64,000 bases of DNA from Myxococcus xanthus (lineage in GTDB: Bacteria > Myxococcota > Myxococcia > Myxococcales > Myxococcaceae), in NCBI RefSeq assembly GCF_900106535.1, contig NZ_FNOH01000007.1:62001-126000 (forward strand), in the 5' to 3' direction. Position 1 is the stretch's first letter. The number at the start of each line of letters is the position of its first letter. This document shows positions 45,273-53,788 of this stretch, in pieces. Under the pieces are notes generated by a model that saw only the letters and a program-made list of their open reading frames with translations, was not told the origin of the DNA and did not search any database. The position numbers and the translations under genes were made by a program.

Positions 45273-46463
45273 CTACGGCTGGGGCAGCACGCCCGGCGTC
45301 GGCTCGCCTTCCTGGCCCGGCGTGGGCGGAGGCAGGCTCTCCGGCGTGAGCGGCTCGGACGCCGGCGCGGGAGGAGACTCCGGCCGCGGCGCCTCCTCCT
45401 TCGCGGGAGCGGACGGCACCTCGATGCGCCCCGCCGCCGCGTCACGGACGAAGGCGAAGGCCGCCTCGTTGAAGCGCTCCGCACAGTCGAGCTGCACGGT
45501 GTGCCCACAGCCCTCCAGCGCCACCAGCTTCGCGCCGGGAATGTGGGACGCGCCGTACTCCATGATGCCGCGCGTCTCTCCGCCGTGGAGGAAGGGGCTG
45601 GGGATGAGCCGGTCATCCGTGCCGTAGATGATGACGGTGGGCACGGTGACGCGGTGCAGGTTGTCGCGCACGAAGTCGTTGTGGGACAGGCCTCGCACCG
45701 TGCGCACGTTGGCGTAGGCGTAGGCGTCGAACTCGGGCGACTTCGCCAGCCGCACGCGCTCCTCAATCAGCCACTCCAACTCCGGCCGCCAGTGCATGAA
45801 GTTGGCCTGGCGCACGCTGCCCCAGATGCTGGCCTCCGGCGCGGACTTGATGAACTCGGAGCTCATCGCCCGCGCGAACCACTCCTTCTCCCGCCAGCTG
45901 AACTTCTCGAAGCCGGCGGGCGACGCCAGCACCAGCCCGCTCAGCGACTCCGGGTAGCGGATGGCGAAGGAGAGCGACGTCTGCCCGCCCATGGAGTGAC
46001 CGGCGAGCACGGGCTTGTCCAGGCCCAGGCCGTCCACCAACTCCAGCACCGCGTCCGCCATGGCCTCCATGGTGTACGGGAAGGTGCCGGGCTTGTCGGA
46101 CTTGCCGTAGCCGGGCAGGTCCACCGCGATGACGCGGTAGCCCTGCTTCTGGAAGGCGTCCAGCTGCGCCCGCCAGAACTTCAGGTACGAACCCAGGCCG
46201 TGGATGAAGACGACGGCCTTCGCGTCCGGGCCGCTGCCGGGCATGTCGACGTAGGCAATCTGTGGCACCACGGCCATGCCGTACTGATTCGCGGTGCGCG
46301 GAAGCGGAATCCGTTTCACCGGCCAGGGCTGCTTCGAGCCCTCGGAGGTGTAGTCCAAATCCTGGAAGGAGAGCGCGGGCTGGTGCGCGTACGAGCGCAC
46401 GCAACCGGCGGAGGAGAGCCCCGCCGCGAGGAGCAGGGCCGTGAATGCGCGGGAGGTGCTCAT
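45273..46463 (-). CDS. alpha/beta hydrolase lipoprotein
   Basis: 396 residues. MSTSRAFTALLLAAGLSSAGC is a lipoprotein signal. The fold follows: AVVFIHGLGSYLKFW with the oxyanion HGLG, nucleophile elbow VLAGHSMGGQTSLSFA, acid in IIYGTDDRLIPSPF and His in ALEGCGHTVQLDCAERFNEA. A Pro/Glu/Ala-rich tail of ~60 residues ends the protein. It is a lipase/esterase-like enzyme anchored in the envelope. The next gene upstream on the same strand encodes a large outer-membrane protein two bases away, so the pair is one operon. Confidence 0.88.
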   Translation of the reverse strand: MSTSRAFTALLLAAGLSSAGCVRSYAHQPALSFQDLDYTSEGSKQPWPVKRIPLPRTANQYGMAVVPQIAYVDMPGSGPDAKAVVFIHGLGSYLKFWRAQLDAFQKQGYRVIAVDLPGYGKSDKPGTFPYTMEAMADAVLELVDGLGLDKPVLAGHSMGGQTSLSFAIRYPESLSGLVLASPAGFEKFSWREKEWFARAMSSEFIKSAPEASIWGSVRQANFMHWRPELEWLIEERVRLAKSPEFDAYAYANVRTVRGLSHNDFVRDNLHRVTVPTVIIYGTDDRLIPSPFLHGGETRGIMEYGASHIPGAKLVALEGCGHTVQLDCAERFNEAAFAFVRDAAAGRIEVPSAPAKEEAPRPESPPAPASEPLTPESLPPPTPGQEGEPTPGVLPQP

Positions 46464-46465
46464 GG

Positions 46466-48127
46466 TCAGAACGCGTACCAGGTGAAGGTGGTGAAGACGG
46501 AGAAGGGATTGGTCCGGATGGTGGGCGAGCCGTCGTAGAAGCTGCCCCGGAACAGGTAGCCCGCGTGCAGACCGGCCGTCATGAGGTAGCGGATGTGGTA
46601 GCGCAGCTCCGCGTTGACCTCGGTGCCGATGTACCGGCCGCGCTCGACCTCGGGCGTCCACCGCACGGGCGTCGCGTCGGAGGTGGCGGTGCCCACGCCC
46701 AGCTTGAGGTTCAGCTTGTTGGGCACCATGTCCCACGCCGCGGTGGCGATGGCGGCGCGCATGCCGTAGCCCTGGTTGGAGATGTCCGTCACCGCGCCCG
46801 TGTAGTTGTTCACCGTGCTGGTGAACGGGAACAGGATGAGCATCTTGTGGTTGAACCACACCGCGCCCGGCAGACCGTACTGGTTGAGCGTGAAGGCACC
46901 GGTGTAACGGCTGTCGGAGAGGTCGTCGTCGCCGGTGGTGTACATGCCCTCCAGCGTGAGCATGTCCGCGGGCCCGCGGCCCCACTGGTACATCAGCTCC
47001 AGGTTGGCGGAGAGGCCGGAGATGTTGAGCTCGGCCAGGGCGGAGCGCTCCGGGTCGTCGCTGACGTACTTGCCGCCGTTGTACATGACGAAGCCGGACG
47101 CGCCGAACCGGCCCGTGCGGAAGTCGATGTTGTGGTTGAAGTTGGCGCCCGCCCAGAAGACGTTGCCCGTGGGCCGCGCGATGTCGAAGCGCGCCGTACC
47201 CGTGAAGGTGTTGAGGCCCGTGGAGGACGGACCGCTCTTCACCAGGCCCTCGAAGGCGTAGGCGTCACCCTTCGTCTGGTCGTTGAGGAACCACAGCGAC
47301 AGGCCCACGTTGGTGTTGGGCCGCACCGGGTAGACGTAGTCACCGGTGATGAGCCAGATGTACTTCAGGCGCGGGTCGTTGCGCGTGCCCTTGTCCGCCT
47401 GCGCGGTGCCCAGCGGCATCAGGCTCAGCTTGGCCAGGCCCTTGTAGCCACTGAAGATGGAGATGCCCGTGGCATCGCTGCCCAGGAAGCTCATCTTGTA
47501 GCCGGTGCGGGTGATGTCCGACAGCGGCGTGCGCGTGGGGTCGTAGACGTTGTCGTAGACTGGCTGCGTGCCCACCAGCAACGTCAGCTCACGCGGCTTG
47601 CGCGTGGGATACAGCGCGACGTTGACGTTCTTCGTCTGGATGTTGACCTGGTCGGCGTTGAAGCCGCCGCCCTCGTTCTGCTGGAGCGCGTTGGCCGACC
47701 GGCCCCACATGTAGTCGATTTCGAACTGGGCCCGGAAGGAGGCCAGCCCGTCCACGAAGTGGGGGCTGTACTCCATGACGGGAATCCATCGCTGCTCGAT
47801 GAAGTACGCGGACAGGCCGGGCTCGGCGCGCACCGCGCTTCCCGCGGGCATGCCAATGGGGCCCAGCGACACGCCGCGAAGGCCGGCCGGGTCGCCCACC
47901 TGGTTCTGCACCGACACGCGCGTGAAGAAGTAGTTGATGAGGCTGAACTGACTCGGCTTCGCGTCCTCGTCGCGGTTCGCCTCGTCGTTCCACTCACCGT
48001 AGTAAAGGCCGGGAACCGGCGTGCTCTGCGCCGCCGCCGGAAGCGACACACCCGCCAGCGCCAACGCCAGGGCTCCCGCGGACCGCCGCGCCGCCCTGCG
48101 TGCCTCGGACAACCACCACCGTGCCAT
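46466..48127 (-). CDS. large outer-membrane protein, DUF1302-like beta-barrel
   Basis: 553 residues with a signal peptide after a charged N-terminus (SAGALALALAGVSLPAAAQ). The mature protein is built of amphipathic strands with many Tyr/Phe/Trp, e.g. FRAQFEIDYMWGRS, GDYVYPVRPNTNVGLSLWFLND, VFWAGANFNHNIDFRTGRF and AAIATAAWDMVPNKLNLKLGVG, and ends in FTWYAF with the C-terminal Phe recognised by the barrel assembly machinery. DUF1302/alginate-export-like porins look similar. With the coupled hydrolase lipoprotein it may import or process a lipid substrate (inference). Confidence 0.82.
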   Translation of the reverse strand: MARWWLSEARRAARRSAGALALALAGVSLPAAAQSTPVPGLYYGEWNDEANRDEDAKPSQFSLINYFFTRVSVQNQVGDPAGLRGVSLGPIGMPAGSAVRAEPGLSAYFIEQRWIPVMEYSPHFVDGLASFRAQFEIDYMWGRSANALQQNEGGGFNADQVNIQTKNVNVALYPTRKPRELTLLVGTQPVYDNVYDPTRTPLSDITRTGYKMSFLGSDATGISIFSGYKGLAKLSLMPLGTAQADKGTRNDPRLKYIWLITGDYVYPVRPNTNVGLSLWFLNDQTKGDAYAFEGLVKSGPSSTGLNTFTGTARFDIARPTGNVFWAGANFNHNIDFRTGRFGASGFVMYNGGKYVSDDPERSALAELNISGLSANLELMYQWGRGPADMLTLEGMYTTGDDDLSDSRYTGAFTLNQYGLPGAVWFNHKMLILFPFTSTVNNYTGAVTDISNQGYGMRAAIATAAWDMVPNKLNLKLGVGTATSDATPVRWTPEVERGRYIGTEVNAELRYHIRYLMTAGLHAGYLFRGSFYDGSPTIRTNPFSVFTTFTWYAF

Positions 48128-48294
48128 AAACACCTCGGCCCCATGCGCGGGGGCGCTCCCAGCCTTCCGGCCGGACTGCGAACGTCTGCGTGCTCGACTT
48201 TTTCCGTGGCCCGCGGACTGCCCGCCTCGCGAGGCCGTGCTCCACCCCTGCCGCGCCCGCGCCACACGGCACCCGCCGGGCACGGGCCCCACGC

Positions 48295-48323
48295 GGAAGG
48301 GAGGAGGAGCACGCCTCCCTTCC
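48295..48323 (-). terminator. hairpin downstream of lipoprotein gene
   Basis: GGAAGGGAGG and CCTCCCTTCC pair over 10 bp around a nine-base loop, just past the minus-strand lipoprotein stop and upstream of the outer-membrane protein gene. No T-run. It probably separates the two minus-strand transcription units. Confidence 0.6.
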
Positions 48324-48336
48324 AGCGGGACTCACA

Positions 48337-48960
48337 CTAACCGCCGATGGTGTAGCGCTGCACCGCCTTGCCATCGAACGGCCGGCTCTCGCCCCCGATG
48401 ACCTGGTTCACCGTGGCCGAGCCCACACCACCCGCCGCGCAGTTGGCGCCCGTGGCGCCGCCCTCGAAGAAGAGCTCCAGGTCCAGCGTCCGCCGGTCCG
48501 CGGAGAACGCGCCGCGGCCCACCTGCCGGAAGCCCGGGTAGGTGAACGCGACGTCGAAGCACTCGCCGTCGCCCTGCACGTTCTCGATGCTCACGACGGT
48601 CGAGGTGAAGGACAGCGCGTTCTGCGGGAGCTCGGGGTTGCAGGTGCCGGACATGCCCGCGTTCGGCGCGCCCTCGATGGTGCCCGGGATGCTGTCGACC
48701 CGGAAGTTGCCGCCCTGCACCGTCATGGTGACGCTCTGATAACACTGCGAGCTGGCACCAAAGTTGATGTCTTCACTGAAGCCGTTCGGATGGCTGGGAA
48801 TGTTGGCCCCAGTCATCGTCAGCGTCTTGCCTTCCACGAACGCCAGGATGCCCTGCGGCGTGCTCAGGTTGGGCGTGTTGTCCACCGGGTCGCTCTCACC
48901 ACAGCCCACCAGGGACAGCGCAGACGTCATCACCGCGGACAGCAGCAGCTTCTTCTTCAT
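48337..48960 (-). CDS. lipoprotein, unknown function
   Basis: 207 residues from MKKKLLLSAVMTSALSLVGC, an exemplary lipoprotein signal. GGAG precedes this ATG; the open frame continues upstream with no signal-like sequence. The mature part is beta-rich with four Cys that may form disulfides (ASSQCYQSVTMTV, SGTCNPE, DGECFDVAF, GANCAAGG). No domain recognised. The gene lies alone between two terminator-like regions. Confidence 0.78.
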   Translation of the reverse strand: MKKKLLLSAVMTSALSLVGCGESDPVDNTPNLSTPQGILAFVEGKTLTMTGANIPSHPNGFSEDINFGASSQCYQSVTMTVQGGNFRVDSIPGTIEGAPNAGMSGTCNPELPQNALSFTSTVVSIENVQGDGECFDVAFTYPGFRQVGRGAFSADRRTLDLELFFEGGATGANCAAGGVGSATVNQVIGGESRPFDGKAVQRYTIGG

Positions 48961-49062
48961 GGGTTGCTCCTCTTCATCCGGCGGGCATCGCCGGGCTGAC
49001 GCGACAGTCGACAGGCAGCGAGCCACCGTTGGCGTGGCCCGTCCTTCAAGGTGCGTTCACGC

Positions 49063-50640
49063 TCAATGACGCGAGCTGTCCCGGTCCGCGGCCACGGCCG
49101 CGTCGCGAAGCTCACGCTTGAGAATCTTTCCGGCCGCGGAGATAGGCAGGCGCTCCATCAGCTCCACGCGCTTGGGCACCTTGAAACGCGCCACGCGTCC
49201 CCGCAGGTGCTCCAACAGCGCCTCCGCCGAAACCTTCCCATCCGGCTTCAGCACCACGAAGGCGCGGCCAACCTCGCCCCACTTCGCGTCGGGCACACCC
49301 ACCACGGCGCATTGCGCCACCGCGGGGTGCTCATACAGCGCGGACTCCAGCTCCAGCGGGTAGATGTTTTCTCCGCCGGAGATGAACATGTCCTTCTTGC
49401 GCCCGGCGATGGTGAAGAAGCCGTCCGCATCCACGCGCGCCAGGTCGCCGGTGTGCAGCCACCCTTCCGCGTCAATCGCCTCGCGCGTGGCGGCCTCGTC
49501 TTCAAAGTAGCCGGAGCACATGGAGGGGCCCTTGAGGAGCAGCTCACCCACCTCGCCCGTGGGGACTTCCCGGCCGTCGTCATCCACCAGCTTCGCGGCG
49601 ATGAAGTAGTTGGGCCGGCCAATGGAGCCCGCCTTCGACACCGCGTACTCCGGTCCCATGCTGAAGAGGCCCGGGCCGAACTCCGTCATACCGAAGCCCT
49701 GCTTGAAGGGCACCGGGTGCACCGCCTGCCACGCCTGGATGAGCGGCACCGGCAGCGCCGCGCCGCCGCTGGTCATGAAGCGCACGGAGGAGAAGTCCGT
49801 CGTCTTGAAGCGCGGCGACTCCAGGAGCTGCTGGTACTGCGTGGGCACCGCGAAGAAGAGCGTCACCTTCTCCCGGGGGATGAGGTCCAGCAGCGCCTCC
49901 GGCTCCCACCGGCGCATGAGGACGACGGTGCCGCCCACGGTGAGCAGCGGCAGCGTGTACACGAGCAACCCGCCCGTGTGGAACATGGGCGTGTGCGTCA
50001 CCGTGACGTCGCCGGGCCGCACCTCGTGGACCAACGTGTTGAGGGTGTTCCACGCCACCATGCGGTAGCTGACGCGCGCGCCCTTCGAGCGCCCCGTCGT
50101 CCCGCCGGTGAAGATGAGGCAGAGGATGTCCTCTTCGGACACCGCGTCCTGCGTCACCGGCGAGCCCGGCACGTGGGCCAGCGTCGCCGCGTAGGCGTCC
50201 GCGCCCGGCAGGCCTTGCGACTCCAGGGACACCAGCCGGGGGCCACCGCCCAGGCGCTCGCGGACATCCGCCACGGTGTCGCGGAAGTCGTCGCCGAAGA
50301 AGAGCACGCCGGGACGGATGGAGCGCACCAGGTCCGCCAGCTCGGCGGCGTGCAGGCGCCAGTTGAAGGGGACGAAGACGGCGCCAATCTTCGCGCAGGC
50401 GAACAGCGCGTCCAGGTACTCCACGCCGTTGTGGGCCACGATGCCCACCCGGTCGCCCTTCTGCACGCCGGCCACGTCACGCAGCCAGCCGCCCAACGCG
50501 GTGGCGCGCGTGTTCATCGCGCGGTAGGTGAAGCGGCCCGCGTCACCCCGGGACGGGTCCACCACCGCGACACTGTCGGGCCAGTAGAGGGCGCCACGGC
50601 CCATCCAGTCACCGATGAACATGTGCGCGCCCTCCGTCAT
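49063..50640 (-). CDS. acyl-CoA synthetase (AMP-forming) of TetR/KAS operon
   Basis: 525 residues from MTEGAHMFIGDWMGRGALYWPDS. ANL-family motifs: LCLIFTGGTTGRSKGARVSYR, FGMTEFGPGLF, YFEDEAATREAIDAEGWLHTGDLARVD, GRKKDMFISGGENIYPLELESAL and the catalytic Lys in LPISAAGKILKRELRD. It starts eight bases after the KAS III gene, and TetR precedes that, giving an operon TetR-KAS III-ligase. It could activate a fatty acid that the KAS-like enzyme then transfers or condenses. Paralogue of the enzyme at 39-41 kb. Confidence 0.92.
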   Translation of the reverse strand: MTEGAHMFIGDWMGRGALYWPDSVAVVDPSRGDAGRFTYRAMNTRATALGGWLRDVAGVQKGDRVGIVAHNGVEYLDALFACAKIGAVFVPFNWRLHAAELADLVRSIRPGVLFFGDDFRDTVADVRERLGGGPRLVSLESQGLPGADAYAATLAHVPGSPVTQDAVSEEDILCLIFTGGTTGRSKGARVSYRMVAWNTLNTLVHEVRPGDVTVTHTPMFHTGGLLVYTLPLLTVGGTVVLMRRWEPEALLDLIPREKVTLFFAVPTQYQQLLESPRFKTTDFSSVRFMTSGGAALPVPLIQAWQAVHPVPFKQGFGMTEFGPGLFSMGPEYAVSKAGSIGRPNYFIAAKLVDDDGREVPTGEVGELLLKGPSMCSGYFEDEAATREAIDAEGWLHTGDLARVDADGFFTIAGRKKDMFISGGENIYPLELESALYEHPAVAQCAVVGVPDAKWGEVGRAFVVLKPDGKVSAEALLEHLRGRVARFKVPKRVELMERLPISAAGKILKRELRDAAVAADRDSSRH

Positions 50641-50648
50641 GGCGTGAC

Positions 50649-51644
50649 TCAGGCCGTCCAGCGGTAGAGGGCGGAGGCCATGGCGAGCCCGCCGCCGCTG
50701 GCACACAGGGCCACCAGGTCGCCGCGCTGCACCTTGCCCTGCACCACCGCGTCATCCAGCGTCATCGGGATGCAGGCCGAACCGGTGTAGCCCCACTTGT
50801 CCATGGTGTAGTGGGCCTTCTCCATCGGCTGGCCCAGGATCTTCATGGTGGCTTCGATGGTGCGCAGGTTGAGCTGCGTGAAGACGAACTGCTTCACGTC
50901 GTCCAGCTTCAGGTTCTGCCGCTTGAGGAGCTGGTCCAGCAGCATGGGCCAGCGCTCGGTGTTGAACGTCGCCGGGAACTTGCGGACGAACTGCACCGCG
51001 GGCTTGCCGCCCGTGAGCTCCAGCGACTCCGCGGTGGCCGGGCGGTTCGTACCGCCGGTGTAGACACCCAGCGCGTCGTGGTACTCGCCGTTGGCCAGCA
51101 GCTTCGCGCCCATGAAGCCGGGCGTGTCACCCGCGCCCAGCACGACCGCGCCCGCGCCGTCCGCGAACAGGGTGGCGGTCTTCTTGTCCTTCCAGTTGAT
51201 GTAGCGCGACATGCCGTAGGCGCCCACGACGAGGATGCGCTGGTAGCTGTCATCCGCGGCAATCGTCTTCGAGCCCACGTCCAGCGCCGTCACCCAGCCC
51301 GCGCACGCGCAGTTGAGGTCGTAGGTGCCGGCGTTCACCGCGCCCAGCTTCGCCTGCACCACGGAGGCCGTGGCGGGGCTGAGATAGTCCGGGGTATCGG
51401 TGGCGATGATGATGAGGTCCAGTTCCTCCGGCTTCGTGCCCGCGCGCTCCAGCGCCTGGCGGGCGGCGCCCACGCAGAGGTCGGAGGTGGCCTGGTCATC
51501 CGCCATCATGTGGCGTTCGCGAATGCCCACGTTCTGCTGGAGCCACTCATCCACCTTCTCACCGAGAATCTTCTCGACGTCAGCGTTGGTGAGGACCTTC
51601 TCGGGGACGTAGCGGCCAGTGGAGAGAATCTGGGCGTATCGCAT
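50649..51644 (-). CDS. KAS III (FabH)-like enzyme lacking the catalytic His and Asn
   Basis: 331 residues of the thiolase fold. The nucleophile is Cys114 in YDLNCACAGWVTAL. In FabH the other triad members lie in PHQAN and GNTS; here the matching segments are FVFTQLNLRT and WGYTGSACIP, placing Thr256 and Tyr286 where His and Asn are expected. GAGAVVLGAGD and CASGGGLAMASALYRW complete the fold. KAS III proteins that lose these residues are known to act as acyltransferases or altered condensing enzymes rather than decarboxylating synthases. A TetR gene precedes it by nine bases and an acyl-CoA ligase follows. Confidence 0.87.
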   Translation of the reverse strand: MRYAQILSTGRYVPEKVLTNADVEKILGEKVDEWLQQNVGIRERHMMADDQATSDLCVGAARQALERAGTKPEELDLIIIATDTPDYLSPATASVVQAKLGAVNAGTYDLNCACAGWVTALDVGSKTIAADDSYQRILVVGAYGMSRYINWKDKKTATLFADGAGAVVLGAGDTPGFMGAKLLANGEYHDALGVYTGGTNRPATAESLELTGGKPAVQFVRKFPATFNTERWPMLLDQLLKRQNLKLDDVKQFVFTQLNLRTIEATMKILGQPMEKAHYTMDKWGYTGSACIPMTLDDAVVQGKVQRGDLVALCASGGGLAMASALYRWTA

Positions 51645-51653
51645 GAGTGTTCG

Positions 51654-52397
51654 TCAGCTCCGGGCGCCGCGCGCCGGTCGGCGGGCGGGACGCAGGGTGT
51701 TCTTCTTCAGGGGCTTCGGTTTGGGCTTCAGCTTCGGCTTCGGCTTCGAAGCGGCGGAGGACTTCACGGTGTTGCGGCCCGTGGACGCACGCGGGTCCAG
51801 GCCGTGGGAGATGAGCGTCATCGCGGTGTCGAGGACGCGCTCGAGCCCCGGGTCCTCCTCCCAGAGGACCCAGCGCATGCCGAGGAAATCACTGATGCCC
51901 ATGAGGCAGTAGGCCAGCGCCTCCGGGTCCATGCGCCGCACCTGGCCCGCCTCCATGGCGCGGGTGAGCCCGCTCACGTAGCCGCGAGCGAAGCGGTCGT
52001 AGTAGCGGCGGTAGCAGGCCTCATCCACGAACTCCGCCTGGCGCACCACGCGATAGAGATTGGGGTGCTGCCGCACGAACTGGAAGAAGGTGCGCAGGCC
52101 CTGGCGCTCCACGTCGACGCGGTCCTCGCAGCCGGCCACGGACTCGGCGATGAGCCGGCGCAGGCGCGTGCCCAGTTCGTCCACCACTTCGACGAAGATG
52201 GACTGCTTGTCGGGGAAGTAGACGTAGAACGTCCCGAGCGCCACGCCACCCTTGCGCGTGATGTCCGCGATGGAGGCGCGCTCGTAGCCCTTCTCACCGA
52301 AGACCGACTCCGCGGCCTTCAACAGCTTCGCACGCGTCTTCTGGCCTCGCGGCGTGACGGGTCCGGAGCGGTCTTGAGAAGATGAAGCCCGATTCAT
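51654..52397 (-). CDS. TetR-family transcriptional regulator
   Basis: 247 residues. The N-terminal HTH spans ~18-65: RAKLLKAAESVFGEKGYERASIADITRKGGVALGTFYVYFPDKQSIF. The C-terminal helical domain (FFQFVRQHPNLYRVVRQAEFVDEACYRRYYDRFARGY) resembles the ligand pockets of acyl-CoA-responsive TetR proteins. An unusual Lys/Pro tail (KPKPKLKPKPKP) ends the protein and could add non-specific DNA affinity. It heads an operon with a KAS III-like enzyme and an acyl-CoA ligase and probably represses it through operator-like palindromes upstream. Confidence 0.9.
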   Translation of the reverse strand: MNRASSSQDRSGPVTPRGQKTRAKLLKAAESVFGEKGYERASIADITRKGGVALGTFYVYFPDKQSIFVEVVDELGTRLRRLIAESVAGCEDRVDVERQGLRTFFQFVRQHPNLYRVVRQAEFVDEACYRRYYDRFARGYVSGLTRAMEAGQVRRMDPEALAYCLMGISDFLGMRWVLWEEDPGLERVLDTAMTLISHGLDPRASTGRNTVKSSAASKPKPKLKPKPKPLKKNTLRPARRPARGARS

Positions 52398-52465
52398 GTT
52401 TCACCTAGCGGTAGCACCCGGCAGGGAGGGTGTCAAAGCACGGCCGATGGCTTCGCGCGTCAAAC

Positions 52466-52535
52466 CGAACGTTCGACGCACGGCGTCAGCACTCGTGCGG
52501 CGCCGACGTGCGCAAAGCCTACTCTGAATGTTCAG
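52466..52535. promoter_or_regulatory. two candidate TetR operators
   Basis: CGAACGTTCG at 52466-52475 is a perfect 10-bp palindrome, and CTGAATGTTCAG at 52524-52535 is a near-perfect one sharing the GAAyGTTC core. They lie 70 and 127 bp upstream of the TetR start. Similar GAA-N-GTTC sites serve TetR regulators of fatty-acid metabolism in other bacteria; assignment to this TetR is inference. Confidence 0.4.
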
Positions 52536-53232
52536 TACACGTGGTCACGCGACGGGAGCCGTTGCGCGTCGGGACGTGCCGCGCGGGAGGCGGCGCGGGC
52601 ACGACATGCCACATCATCCTCGGCCTGAGTGATTGCCGGTGGCACGGAGTGCGCCAGCACGGATGCGCGTGATGCGCTCCAGGCTGGCCTCGAGCGCATC
52701 CTGGACGTAGACGGGCAGATACACGGCGCTCATGCGTGGCGCCTCCGAAGCGACATGCAGCCCACCGCACCGCGCTCGGAGCTGGAAATCACAAACACAT
52801 TGGACTGTCGGCCATGGCCTCGCGAGAGGTCGTGCGCCGCAAGGCAGACTCTCAGCGCGCCACTGGCAGCCCCCACATAGGTGCCGGGCAGGTGCAGCCG
52901 AGGCGCCCCGAGCCGCGCACCGAGCTGGTTCGTGCACCTCACGGATGCGCCGCTCGATCGCAACAACCCAGCCCACTTGGGCGTGCTGCTTCGAACCGAT
53001 GAGCGCTTTCCGGAAATCGGTGGGCGCGCTGCGCCGTGAACAGTCAGGCGCCAGCCCTCCGTTCATCCGGACACAATGCGCGGCGTCAACGAGCCCCGGG
53101 CAGGTGCCACCGCACCTGGCTCGCCCCAGGTTCCCGCCGCCGTCCGGCCGAGGCGGCATCCGGCGGACGGACACACCTTTCCACTGTCAGCATCGACACA
53201 GTTCACGGTGCGAATGGACGTCGCGTTCGAGG

Positions 53233-53263
53233 TTGCACCCTTGGAGCATCAAATATAAATTAT
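53233..53263 (+). promoter_or_regulatory. candidate sigma-70-type promoter of lrp-aminotransferase operon
   Basis: TTGCAC at 53233 and a TATAAATTAT stretch from 53254 form plausible -35 and -10 elements with 15-17 bp between them, in an AT-rich island that stands out in this GC-rich DNA. The Lrp ATG follows about 45 bp later. A second TATAAA lies near 53285. Confidence 0.4.
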
Positions 53264-53308
53264 CTGCCGTCCCGCAAAAGTGCCTATAAATTCAAGGCAA
53301 ACGCCCCC

Positions 53309-53785
53309 ATGTTCCTGGACGAACTAGACCACCGCATCATCGACATGTTGCAGCGCGATGGCCGCGCCACGCAGCTGGAGCTGTCGCGTGCGGTGAAGCT
53401 GTCCCAGCCGGCGGTGGCGGAGCGGATCCGCAAATTGGAGGAGCGCGGCGTCATCACGGGCTACTCGGCCCGCGTGGACGCGGCGAAGCTCGGCAAGGAC
53501 ATCACGGCCTTCATCGGCGTGAGCATCGAGCACCCGAAGTACTTCGACGAGTTCTTGCAGAAGGTGCTGTTGCTGCCGGATGTCCTGGAGTGCCACCGCG
53601 TGGCGGGCCAGGACTCATACCTTCTCAAGGTGAAGACGGCGAACACCCGTTCGCTCGACTCCCTCCTGGTGGGAACGCTGCGCACCATCGCGGGAGTCAC
53701 CCGCACGCAGACCACCATCGTCCTGACGTCCATGAAGGAGGACACGCATGTCCGCGTGCCTCCAGACACCCCAAAAGGAGCGTGA
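53309..53785 (+). CDS. Lrp/AsnC-family transcriptional regulator
   Basis: 158 residues from MFLDELDHRIIDMLQRDGRA. The N-terminal HTH (ATQLELSRAVKLSQPAVAERIRKLEERGVITGYSARVDAAKLG) is the Lrp/AsnC signature, and the C-terminal RAM ligand domain follows (AFIGVSIEHPKYFDEFLQKVLLLPDVLECHRVAGQDSYLLKVKTANTRSLDSLL). Ends a few residues longer than the typical 150. It is three bases upstream of an aminotransferase gene and probably controls it in response to an amino acid. The frame extends upstream but this ATG matches the family's N-terminus. Confidence 0.92.
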   Translation: MFLDELDHRIIDMLQRDGRATQLELSRAVKLSQPAVAERIRKLEERGVITGYSARVDAAKLGKDITAFIGVSIEHPKYFDEFLQKVLLLPDVLECHRVAGQDSYLLKVKTANTRSLDSLLVGTLRTIAGVTRTQTTIVLTSMKEDTHVRVPPDTPKGA

Positions 53786-53788
53786 CGT

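Larger units (their letters stand above)
52398..53308. other. 911-bp intergenic region with candidate operators and AT-rich promoter
   Basis: Between the divergent TetR and Lrp/AsnC genes. Two palindromes near the TetR side and an AT-rich promoter near the Lrp side are listed separately. The middle (about 52540-53230) has short open frames on both strands without credible protein features; I see no gene there. Confidence 0.4.

Noticed and set aside
46445..48340. 631-codon plus-strand frame opposite the outer-membrane protein
   Set aside because: Antisense of a protein with signal peptide and C-terminal Phe; no features of its own.
51680..51770. Low-complexity CTTCGG-type repeats
   Set aside because: They encode the Lys/Pro tail of the TetR protein and are not a separate repeat element.
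52614..53174. 186-codon minus-strand frame in the TetR-Lrp gap
   Set aside because: Cys/Arg-rich composition, no domain or ribosome site, and poor codon pattern.
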